Position numbers and translations under genes: made by a program. Below, piece after piece: positions 1 through 5,177 of a DNA stretch of 5,606 nucleotides (position 1 is the stretch's first letter; each line of letters starts with the position of its first letter). The stretch covers positions 1 through 5,606 of the forward strand of contig JAISLM010000072.1 in NCBI GenBank assembly GCA_031290855.1. Reading direction: 5' to 3'. The notes below the pieces were generated by a model. That model saw only the letters and a list, made by a program, of their open reading frames with translations. It searched no databases and had not been told where the DNA came from. Source of the stretch: Spirochaetaceae bacterium. GTDB lineage: Bacteria > Spirochaetota > Spirochaetia > Treponematales > Breznakiellaceae.

Positions 1-824
1 GCGCCTACCTCGATTCATTTTACATTGACGACTTTATCGGCGGGCGTTATTCGTCCAGTTCCGGCGTGGGCGGCGTGATACTTTCGCTTGCCTTCGGCCC
101 CGCCGTGTTCAGGGAATTCCTGGACGGCGCCCACGAGGCTGACAGGAACGCCCTGGAGCCGGATATTCGGAAGAACGCCGCGCTTCTTGACGCGCTTATC
201 GGCGTTTGGGAACGGAACTTCCTTGGGATTCCGTATACGGCGGTGTTGCCGTACAGTCAGGCGCTGTCCCGCTTTCCGGCGCATCTGCAGCAGTTGGATA
301 TGGAGTCCAACGGCAAGCGCGTGAACCGGGCCGGCGAACCGGTTTCGTACCCGACGGGCCCCGTGGTTTTCGGCGAACCGGGTACCAATGGGCAGCACTC
401 GTTCTACCAGCTTCTCCATCAGGGGACGGATGTCGTGCCGCTCCAATTCATAGGCTTTAACGACAGCCAGCTTGGCGATGATGTAGTGGTGGACGGTTCT
501 ACAAGCATGACCAAGCTGAAGGCAAACCTTGCCGCCCAGATCGTCGCGTTTGCCAAAGGGCAGGACGATAACAACCCGAACAAGCAGTTTCCCGGCGGGC
601 GGCCTTCCAGTCTGATACACGGCAAACGCCTGACGCCGAAAGCCCTGGGCGCCTTGCTGGCCCACTTTGAAAACAAGGTTATGTTCCAGGGTTTTGTATG
701 GAACCTGAACAGCTTTGACCAGGAAGGCGTGCAACTCGGCAAAATCCTCACAAGAAAAGTTCTTTCCGGCAAGTCCGGCGACGACGCGCTGGACGCCTAC
801 AGCAAACTTCTCGGCTGCCGGTAG
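1..824 (+). CDS. pgi: Glucose-6-phosphate isomerase, C-terminal part (5' end outside window)
   Basis: Interconverts glucose 6-phosphate and fructose 6-phosphate in the cytoplasm, the second step of glycolysis and its reversal in gluconeogenesis. The frame is open from base 3 (bases 1-2 finish an upstream codon) to the TAG at 822-824, giving 273 visible residues of a protein usually near 450-550 residues. Visible family motifs are FIGGRYS at fragment residues 11-17, GEPGTNGQHSFYQLLHQGT around residues 124-142 with the expected catalytic Glu (about 125) and ring-opening His (about 139), and SFDQEGVQLGK near residues 237-247 ending in the conserved active-site Lys. The residues after GGRYS are SSSG rather than the SxWSA type common in proteobacteria, which I associate with the spirochaete/chlamydia branch from memory. 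No frameshift is seen. It is the last gene of its transcription unit on this side, since about 800 bases without a confident gene follow. Confidence 0.96.
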   Translation, partial: AYLDSFYIDDFIGGRYSSSSGVGGVILSLAFGPAVFREFLDGAHEADRNALEPDIRKNAALLDALIGVWERNFLGIPYTAVLPYSQALSRFPAHLQQLDMESNGKRVNRAGEPVSYPTGPVVFGEPGTNGQHSFYQLLHQGTDVVPLQFIGFNDSQLGDDVVVDGSTSMTKLKANLAAQIVAFAKGQDDNNPNKQFPGGRPSSLIHGKRLTPKALGALLAHFENKVMFQGFVWNLNSFDQEGVQLGKILTRKVLSGKSGDDALDAYSKLLGCR

Positions 825-841
825 CCGTAAGCCGGGTTTTT
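812..841 (+). terminator. Possible weak pgi terminator
   Basis: The end of pgi (cggct, 812-816) can pair with agccg at 823-827 or 830-834, and the second option is followed by gg and five T (837-841). The stem is only five base pairs and overlaps the stop codon, so this is a weak candidate. A stronger hairpin lies much further down at 1324-1360. Confidence 0.3.
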
Positions 842-1204
842 GCGGTCGCGCAGCGGCTGTAAAGGCAAGCGCGGACCGGCGCCGGCGTTCCGTTTAAAAT
901 CTTGGGTTTTGTAAGACTTCAGACTGAAAAATCACGGCGCCGTATTAAAACTAACCTTGGTTTTGAAAGCGGCTCATTTATCTTTTATAGCGATTATTAC
1001 GCCGAATTTCATAAACGCATATACAGGTTCCACGTTCTTAAATCCGCTTTTTTCAACAATCCTACCGGATCTTCCATAGTGTTTTCTTTATCCTGTTTTC
1101 TCCGTTCGTTCCACGCCGATCTTTCTTCTTTATTCGCGGCAGGGTCTGCTCTACCCCGCCTTATCCTTCTTTTTGGGGTTAAACAGGCGGCAGAACGCCA
1201 GGCA

Positions 1205-1223
1205 CAAACCGCATAGCGGTTTG
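1205..1223. repeat. Perfect 8-bp hairpin with 3-base loop
   Basis: caaaccgc at 1205-1212 and gcggtttg at 1216-1223 are exact inverted repeats around ata. A second arm pair, gccgca (1223-1228) and tgcggc (1246-1251), follows directly. There is no T-run right after the first stem, so it is not a standard terminator. It lies inside the possible gene remnant. Confidence 0.6.
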
Positions 1224-1323
1224 CCGCAGACACTTGACTCTGTTTTGCGGCGGGGAGGTTCATCCGCGTTTTCCAAACGACGGAGCTTTTCCCAAAACCC
1301 GGTTGGTTTTTAGAAAAGCTTCC

Positions 1324-1360
1324 GAAAAAGCGGTCTAACCGGACTAAGGCCCGCTTTTTC
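1324..1360. terminator. Terminator-like hairpin, possibly bidirectional
   Basis: gaaaaagcgg (1324-1333) and ccgctttttc (1351-1360) are perfect 10-bp inverted repeats with a 17-base loop. The A-tract, GC core and T-tract order is the shape of an intrinsic terminator in both directions. It could end transcription arriving from pgi, although it lies 500 bases beyond that stop codon, or transcription arriving from nifA on the minus strand. Confidence 0.45.
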
Positions 1361-1382
1361 ATATAAATCCAAGGCAGCCGGA

Positions 1383-1490
1383 CAAGCAAAGCTTGTCTCC
1401 CAAGCAAAGCTTGTCTCACAGGCAAAGCTTGTCTCCCAAGCAAAGCTTGTCTCACAGGCAAAGCTTGTCTCACAGGCAAAGCTTGTCTCA
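1383..1490. repeat. Six tandem 18-bp self-complementary repeats
   Basis: Six head-to-tail copies of cargcaaagcttgtctcm occupy 1383-1400, 1401-1418, 1419-1436, 1437-1454, 1455-1472 and 1473-1490. Units 1, 2 and 4 begin caagc; units 3, 5 and 6 begin caggc. Units 1 and 3 end in c, the others in a. Each unit can form a small hairpin (caagc or caggc, loop aaa, gcttg), and unit 1 with the two preceding bases gives a 7-bp stem at 1381-1397. Because 18 is divisible by three, all frames stay open; the minus strand reads [CW]ETSFA. No spacers separate the units, so this is not a CRISPR array. Confidence 0.95.
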
Positions 1491-1520
1491 CAAAACTGAA
1501 GTTTCGGGAGAGCCTCTATT

Positions 1521-1610
1521 GTCCGGTTTAATACCAAACCTTTGCAGTCGTTGCCTTACTTGAGCCGCGGCAAGCGCGAATCCAAGGTTCGGCGGGGTAT
1601 TAAACCAGAC
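1521..1610. repeat. 15-bp inverted repeat around a 60-base interior
   Basis: gtccggtttaatacc (1521-1535) and ggtattaaaccagac (1596-1610) are inverted with one mismatch, at 1524/1607. In a minus-strand RNA that mismatch becomes a U-G pair, so a transcript running out of nifA could pair all 15 positions. A second, inner pair is aacctt (1537-1542) with aaggtt (1584-1589). The right arm belongs to the 44-bp repeat also found at 3372-3415. It may be a small hairpin-type mobile element or the 3' end structure of the nifA transcript, but no T-run follows. Confidence 0.6.
1567..1610 (+). repeat. 44-bp dispersed repeat, copy A
   Basis: Matches 3372-3415 in the same orientation at 41 of 44 positions; the differences are at 1581, 1583 and 1587. 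It starts gcggcaagcgcgaa and ends cggggtattaaaccagac. It lies just downstream of nifA (starting 21 bases past the nifA stop, in minus-strand order). Confidence 0.9.
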
Positions 1611-1631
1611 TTGCGGCGGCGGGCCCATGCG

Positions 1632-3275
1632 TTAAACCCGCTTACGGGTGGCGCGGAAGACGCGCCAGTTTATGCCGTAGTGGTGGATACGCAGGCCCAT
1701 CTGCCGTTCCGTGATGCCGAGCGCACGGGCCGCGGCGGACATATTGCCGTCGCTGTTCTTTAAGGCCTCGGTGATCATCTCCTTTTCGAGACGGGAAAGC
1801 GCGGCGTCCAGCGTGGTCGTCAGTTCCGTGTTTGTCGAGGCGGCCGATTGCAGGCTGGGCGGCAGGTTGTACGAATGGATCACCATGTCCCTGGACAGAA
1901 TTACCGCCCGCTCTATGCAGTTTTCAAGTTCGCGGACGTTGCCGGGCCAGTGGTAGTTTGTCAACAGGTCTATCGCGAGGCTGGAGATACGCTTTATCAG
2001 CTTGCCGTTCTTTTCCGCGTACTTTTCCGTGAAATAGTCGGCGAGCAGTATGATGTCGCTCTTCCGCTGGCGGAGCGGTGGAATGTGCAGCATGAACACG
2101 TTTAGCCGGTAGAACAAGTCCTCGCGGAAGCGTCCCGCCTTCACGTCCTCCTCCAGATTGCGGTTGCTGGCCGCGATGATCCGCACGTCCACCTTTATCG
2201 TCTGCGCGCCGCCGACACGCTCGAAGTCCCTCTCCTGAAGGACGCGGAGCAGTTTTACCTGAATCTGCGGCGGAAGCTCGCCTATTTCGTCCAGGAATAT
2301 CGTTCCCGTATCCGCCATCTCGAATCGGCCCTTACGCTGGTTTATCGCGCCTGTAAACGCGCCCTTTTCATGGCCGAAAAGCTCGCTTTCTATCACCGAT
2401 TCGGGCAGCGCGGCGCAATTTACCTTGAGGAAGGGCTTGCCGTTCCGTTTTGAAAGCCGGAAAATCTCGGCAGCCACCAGTTCCTTGCCCGTGCCGCTCT
2501 CGCCGGCAATCAGTACGTTGGCGTCCGTCGGCGCGACCTGGGCCACCAGCGCGTACATATCCCGTATCGCACTGCTCGTACCTATCATCACGCTGTCCGC
2601 GTCGATACGCCCAAGCTGTCCGCAGGCCGGTTTTCTTGCGTCTTTTTTTACCACCGCACCGCCCGATGCTTCGTGGCTTGCCTTGTACTGCTCCTCCATG
2701 ATACGTTCCCGCAGCTTTGCCGAGTCCGCTATTATCGCGGCAACCTTTTCCATCAGAATCCTGTCGTGAGCCATGAGTTTTTCCGCATCAGGATGTTTTT
2801 CGCCGTTTAAACCCAGCCGGCGTTCCGCGCTCAGCGTCCCTATCACGGCCCCCCCCGCCCTTATCGGGACGCAGCAGTAGCTCATGCCGGCCATATCCTC
2901 GCGCCCCCGGTTTTTGGCGCGGTTCAAAAAACGTTCTTCTTTCGACAGGTCGGGTACGGAAAGCGCTATGCCCGTTTCAAACACCCTGCCGACAAGCCCT
3001 TCCCCAAGACGATAAACGCCGCGTTCCTTCTCCTCTGGTCTCAAACCGTGCGCCTCCTCTATCTTGAGGAGGCCGGTGGAACGGTTCAGCAGCGTTATCA
3101 TTCCGTACTTTAGCGATGCCCGCACTTCCAAAATACTCAGCACGGGCCCCAGCGCCGCCCGCAGTTCCACATGCTTGTCCAGTGTGCGGGCAATATCAAA
3201 AAGAAGTTCAAGCTCATACATGTCTGAGTACGGTTTGCTGTTAGCTTCCGTCAGCACGGAAATGTCAGATTTCAT
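1632..3275 (-). CDS. nifA: NifA-type sigma-54-dependent transcriptional activator (GAF-AAA+-HTH)
   Basis: A bacterial enhancer-binding protein of 547 residues, the usual NifA length, that would activate sigma-54 promoters, most likely of nitrogen-fixation genes. Domains: N-terminal GAF about residues 20-185, with the stretch GVYRLGEGLVGRVFETG and later PDLSKEERFLNR that strongly resembles NifA GAF domains; AAA+ about 225-460 with Walker A GESGTGKE (258-265), the sigma-54 contact loop GAFTGA (305-310), Walker B GTIFLDE (324-330), sensor I AASNRN (368-373), arginine-finger region FREDLFYR (383-390) and WPGNVREL (443-450); C-terminal Fis-type HTH about 509-535 (GNMSAAARALGITERQMG). No Cys-x4-Cys pair lies between AAA+ and HTH, unlike the oxygen-sensing alphaproteobacterial NifA type. 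The ATG at 3275 is the first start of the frame but has no good Shine-Dalgarno close by; a TATAAT sits 7 bases upstream. No nif structural genes are in the window, so the target regulon is inferred. Another GAF-type activator role remains possible. Confidence 0.85.
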   Translation of the reverse strand: MKSDISVLTEANSKPYSDMYELELLFDIARTLDKHVELRAALGPVLSILEVRASLKYGMITLLNRSTGLLKIEEAHGLRPEEKERGVYRLGEGLVGRVFETGIALSVPDLSKEERFLNRAKNRGREDMAGMSYCCVPIRAGGAVIGTLSAERRLGLNGEKHPDAEKLMAHDRILMEKVAAIIADSAKLRERIMEEQYKASHEASGGAVVKKDARKPACGQLGRIDADSVMIGTSSAIRDMYALVAQVAPTDANVLIAGESGTGKELVAAEIFRLSKRNGKPFLKVNCAALPESVIESELFGHEKGAFTGAINQRKGRFEMADTGTIFLDEIGELPPQIQVKLLRVLQERDFERVGGAQTIKVDVRIIAASNRNLEEDVKAGRFREDLFYRLNVFMLHIPPLRQRKSDIILLADYFTEKYAEKNGKLIKRISSLAIDLLTNYHWPGNVRELENCIERAVILSRDMVIHSYNLPPSLQSAASTNTELTTTLDAALSRLEKEMITEALKNSDGNMSAAARALGITERQMGLRIHHYGINWRVFRATRKRV

Positions 3276-3282
3276 GGCTTTT

Positions 3283-3288
3283 ATTATA
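3283..3288 (-). promoter_or_regulatory. Consensus -10 box next to the nifA start codon
   Basis: On the minus strand the sequence reads tgTATAATaaaagccATG, with seven bases between TATAAT and the ATG. If used, the transcript would begin at or within a base or two of the start codon, giving a leaderless message. I see no good -35 box at 16-18 bases upstream. The only Shine-Dalgarno-like stretch is ggggagg on the minus strand around 3301-3307, too far from the ATG to help. The same string tgtataataaa occurs at the fabF promoter. Confidence 0.4.
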
Positions 3289-3371
3289 CATTTTTGTAGC
3301 CTCCCCCGCCAGCCTCCCGCCAGCGGGGCGTCCGGACGCCTTCACCCATTGCGCTCAGAATGAGCCCCCGC

Positions 3372-3415
3372 GCGGCAAGCGCGAACCGAAGCTTCGGCGG
3401 GGTATTAAACCAGAC
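3372..3415 (+). repeat. 44-bp dispersed repeat, copy B
   Basis: Near-identical to 1567-1610 in direct orientation (41 of 44). In this copy the centre ccgaagcttcgg (3386-3397) is a perfect 12-bp palindrome, which copy A has lost. It lies about 100 bases upstream of the nifA start, so the two copies flank nifA. Confidence 0.9.
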
Positions 3416-3421
3416 TTTGCG

Positions 3422-3467
3422 AATAACCGCTGCGCGGTTATTTAGGAGTTTTGAAAATCAAAACTCC
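3422..3467. repeat. Two adjacent perfect hairpins
   Basis: Hairpin 1 pairs aataaccgc (3422-3430) with gcggttatt (3434-3442) around tgc. Hairpin 2 pairs ggagttttga (3445-3454) with tcaaaactcc (3458-3467) around aaa. They are two bases apart and directly follow repeat copy B. No T-run follows on either strand, so they are not clear terminators. They could be part of a composite repeat element that includes copy B. Confidence 0.75.
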
Positions 3468-3501
3468 AGCTTGGGATACAGGGACGGGGTTTAACCGTTT
3501 T

Positions 3502-3629
3502 ATGGTGCGGAACATAGAGGAAGACTTGAAGTCTGCCTTGCCGGTAAACAAATCGAAGCGAAGCTGCCGGGGAAATACTCACCGAAGGACATGATAGAGC
3601 TGAGCAAGACGGTATACAAATCCCCATAA
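3502..3629 (+). pseudogene. Possible frameshifted remnant of a small gene
   Basis: From the ATG at 3502 one frame reads MVRNIEEDLKSALP and then turns unlikely. The next frame takes over near 3545-3550 and reads QIEAKLPGKYSPKDMIELS then KTVYKSP up to a TAA at 3627-3629. A single inserted or lost base near 3545-3550 would join both into one small, lysine-rich protein of about 42 residues. I do not recognise it. gggacgggg at 3481-3489 is a poor, distant ribosome binding site. The end overlaps the proposed fabF terminator by two bases. A chance frame remains possible. Confidence 0.25.
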
Positions 3630-3656
3630 AAGCCGCGCACATTCCAGCGCGCTTTG
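3628..3656 (-). terminator. Probable intrinsic terminator of fabF
   Basis: Starting four bases beyond the fabF stop codon, the minus strand reads aaagcgcgc, tggaat, gtgcgc, ggcttttat. gcgcgc (3647-3652) pairs with gtgcgc (3635-3640) through one G-U pair around a 6-base loop; aaag and cttt can extend the stem past a small bulge. Four T follow. Position and shape suit an intrinsic terminator. Confidence 0.5.
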
Positions 3657-3659
3657 GGC

Positions 3660-4907
3660 CTAATACTTTTTGAACACGACCACGCCGTTGTGACCGCCGA
3701 AACCGAGGCTGCCGGACGCGGCGGCGTTTACCACCCCAAACCCGGCCTTGTTGGGAACATAATCCAAATCACATTCTCTGTCAGGATTATCAAGGTTTAT
3801 CGTCGGGGGAAAGAATCCCTCACGGATCGCGAGGATACAGGCTATTGCCTCAATGCCGCCTCCGCCCGCAACGCAGTGGCCGATCATGCTCTTTGTGCTG
3901 GAAATTTTTAAATTGTAGGCGTGTTTTCCAAACGCCGTCTTTATCATCTTAGTCTCCACCGCGTCGTTTATTTTCGTAGATGTCCCGTGGGCGTTGTAAT
4001 ACTGCACGTCCTCCGGTTTGAGACCGGCATCGTAAAGGGCAAGCCGTATCGCCCTGGCCCCGCCATCGCCGGAAGGCTCAGGCGCGGTGATATGGTAGGC
4101 GTCCGCCGTACCGCCGTAGCCGGCAAATTCGGCAAGTATCGCCTGTCCCCGGCCTTTCGCGTGTTCCTCGCTTTCAAGAACAAGGATGCCCGCGCCTTCG
4201 CCCAGAACAAAGCCGTCCCTGCCGGCGTCGAAGGGGCGGCTTGCCTTCTCCGGCTCGTCGTTGCGGCAGGTGGAAAGAGCCTGCAAACGCTCAAAGCCTC
4301 CTACGCCGAAGGACGTTATGCACGCCTCCGCGCCTCCCGACACGACGACATCGCAGCGTCCAGCCCGGATAAGGTCGAGCGCCTGCCCCAGAGCGTCCGT
4401 ACCAGACGCGCAGGCGGTAACCTGCGTGTAAACCGGCCCTTTAAGACCGTAAACAAGCGAAACATTTGCCGCCCCTTCGTTGTTTATCATCAGCGGCACG
4501 GTGAGCGGCAGCATACGGTCAGGACCCGCACCAAGCAGCTTCTTAAACGATTCGGTAACAATCTCAAAGCCGCCAATCCCGTTTCCGAGTACGACGCCGC
4601 AGCGCTCCGCTTCGCCTTTTACCCGCCGCGCCTCATCAAGCAACCCGGCCTGCGTCAAAGCCTGATAAGCTCCGGCAACGGCAAACTGGGTAAACCGCGC
4701 CATCTTACGCGCCATCTTCCCGTCAATCCAAAGCGCCGGGTCAAAGTCCTTCACTTCTCCGGCAATCTTCACTTTGTGAGCCGCCGTGTCAAACTGCGTA
4801 ATCCTGCCGATGCCGCTCTTTCCGGCCTTCAGAGCCTGAGAAAATCCGTCAACAGATTTGGCTATGGGAGAAATCACCCCCATCCCGGTAACAACAACCT
4901 TCTTCAT
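3660..4907 (-). CDS. fabF: Beta-ketoacyl-[acyl-carrier-protein] synthase II
   Basis: Condenses malonyl-ACP with acyl-ACP in each elongation round of type II fatty acid synthesis in the cytoplasm. The 415-residue protein has the full thiolase-fold KAS layout: start MKKVVVTGMGVISPI, the active-site Cys166 in VTACASGTDALG, His307 in YNAHGTSTK, Lys339 in SSTKSMIGH with His344, and the closing loop LGFGGHNGVVVF near residues 401-412. Length and motifs match FabF more closely than FabB. I chose ATG 4907 over the GTG at 4982 because the family begins at MKKVVVTG and aagagga sits five bases upstream; the extra 25 residues of the longer frame do not resemble any family sequence. No acpP, fabD, fabG or other fab gene is adjacent, so the gene appears to be transcribed alone from a promoter near 5144 and to end at the hairpin at 3628-3656. 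Confidence 0.96.
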   Translation of the reverse strand: MKKVVVTGMGVISPIAKSVDGFSQALKAGKSGIGRITQFDTAAHKVKIAGEVKDFDPALWIDGKMARKMARFTQFAVAGAYQALTQAGLLDEARRVKGEAERCGVVLGNGIGGFEIVTESFKKLLGAGPDRMLPLTVPLMINNEGAANVSLVYGLKGPVYTQVTACASGTDALGQALDLIRAGRCDVVVSGGAEACITSFGVGGFERLQALSTCRNDEPEKASRPFDAGRDGFVLGEGAGILVLESEEHAKGRGQAILAEFAGYGGTADAYHITAPEPSGDGGARAIRLALYDAGLKPEDVQYYNAHGTSTKINDAVETKMIKTAFGKHAYNLKISSTKSMIGHCVAGGGGIEAIACILAIREGFFPPTINLDNPDRECDLDYVPNKAGFGVVNAAASGSLGFGGHNGVVVFKKY

Positions 4908-4911
4908 AAAA

Positions 4912-4918
4912 TCCTCTT
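4912..4918 (-). promoter_or_regulatory. Ribosome binding site of fabF
   Basis: The minus strand reads aagaggattttATG. The GAGG core ends five bases before the ATG at 4907. It decides the start in favour of 4907 over the upstream in-frame GTG at 4982. Confidence 0.8.
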
Positions 4919-5118
4919 CTTGCGGGGGAAAGCGGGGCCAAAGATTCACAAGCGCCTTTGGACCCGCGGGAGCGGCCTGCACGGGGCCAGTGCCTCCGTC
5001 CCCCCATCTCTCGATTCCATTACCCGTTTTTAATTCTTAAATTATTGATCGAGCGTCATTTTCACACCGGACGCGATGCGTGAAACACGCTGTTCCGCAC
5101 ACCGGTTAACAGCAACTT

Positions 5119-5134
5119 AATACCAAGTGGTATT
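5119..5134. promoter_or_regulatory. 16-bp palindrome, candidate operator for fabF
   Basis: aatacca (5119-5125) and tggtatt (5128-5134) are perfect 7-bp inverted arms around ag. The site lies 9 bases downstream of the TATAAT box in the fabF direction, covering the expected first transcribed bases, a usual place for a repressor. It does not look like the FapR or FabT sites I know, so no regulator is named. Confidence 0.4.
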
Positions 5135-5143
5135 TATGACTTT

Positions 5144-5149
5144 ATTATA
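5144..5149 (-). promoter_or_regulatory. Candidate fabF promoter -10 box
   Basis: The minus strand reads ttgTATAATaaagtc, a perfect -10 hexamer. A TTGACC (5163-5168) lies upstream but the spacing is only 13 bases, well short of the usual 16-18, so either the -35 contact is poor or another factor helps. Transcription would start near 5137, about 230 bases before the ATG. Confidence 0.5.
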
Positions 5150-5177
5150 CAAGTAAGTATTTGGTCAATAGACAGAT

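Larger units (their letters stand above)
1151..1555 (-). pseudogene. Possible degraded minus-strand gene with internal stop and in-frame hexapeptide repeats
   Basis: One minus-strand frame reads from about 1555 to a TAG at 1151-1153 with a single in-frame TAA at 1310-1312. Before the stop it reads NRTIEALPKLQF, then six hexapeptides of the form [CW]ETSFA made by the 18-bp tandem repeats, then ALDLYEKAGLSPVRPLFRKLF. Directly after the stop the same frame continues with GFWEKLRRLENADEPPRRK, a Cys-rich hydrophobic stretch (VCGKPLCGLCLAFCRLF) and a basic tail NPKKKDKAG. Both halves look protein-like in composition, which suggests a gene broken by a stop codon, or a repeat-expanded remnant. The first possible start is a TTG at 1535-1537 lying inside a repeat, and no ATG or clear ribosome binding site is visible. 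I do not recognise the family. The alternative is that this is a chance open frame created by repeats whose length is a multiple of three. Confidence 0.25.
825..1631. other. Gene-poor, repeat- and hairpin-rich spacer between pgi and nifA
   Basis: About 800 bases with no intact gene that I can support. From left to right it holds ggcaagcgcg at 864-873 (the same word occurs in the 44-bp repeats), two tiny minus-strand ORFs at 974-1077 with an ATGA overlap, taccccgcc at 1152-1160, a short perfect hairpin at 1205-1223, a 10-bp-stem terminator-like hairpin at 1324-1360, the 18-bp tandem array at 1383-1490, and the inverted and direct repeats at 1521-1610. A 104-codon + strand frame (902-1216, TTG start) has no recognisable domain and crosses the hairpins, so I do not call it. 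The minus strand at 1151-1555 is annotated separately as a possible gene remnant. Confidence 0.7.
3276..3659. other. Spacer upstream of nifA and downstream of fabF
   Basis: 384 bases without an intact gene. From left to right it contains the candidate nifA -10 box, two near-copies of agcctccc(cc)gcc (3298-3310 and 3311-3321), a perfect 14-bp palindrome ggcgtccggacgcc (3327-3340), copy B of the 44-bp repeat, two adjacent hairpins (3422-3467), a possible frameshifted + strand gene remnant (3502-3629) and the likely fabF terminator. The minus-strand frame at 3442-3642 is rich in Cys, Ser and Pro and looks like a shadow. Confidence 0.7.

Noticed and set aside
15..772. Long minus-strand frames opposite pgi
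   Set aside because: They mirror the + strand Pgi frame, which carries all family motifs; their translations match no family I know.
902..1216. 104-codon + strand frame after pgi
   Set aside because: TTG start, no ribosome binding site, no recognisable domain, and it runs through hairpins and dispersed repeat words.
1383..1490. Possible CRISPR array
   Set aside because: The units are contiguous with no unique spacers and are only 18 bp; it is a simple tandem repeat, and no cas gene is near.
3327..3340. Perfect palindrome ggcgtccggacgcc as a nifA operator
   Set aside because: It lies about 40-50 bases upstream of the proposed -10 box and is GC-rich like the nearby spacer repeats; nothing ties it to a regulator.
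4908..4982. 25-residue N-terminal extension of FabF from a GTG
   Set aside because: The family starts at MKKVVVTG, and a good ribosome binding site directly precedes that ATG.
3921..5033. 370-codon + strand frame opposite fabF
   Set aside because: It is a shadow of the fabF codon pattern; its translation is rich in Arg with no domain, while the minus strand encodes a complete FabF.
5042..5116. Short minus-strand peptide in the fabF leader ending ASGVKMTLDQ
   Set aside because: Open for about 25 codons only, without a start codon before its inner ATG; too short to separate from chance.
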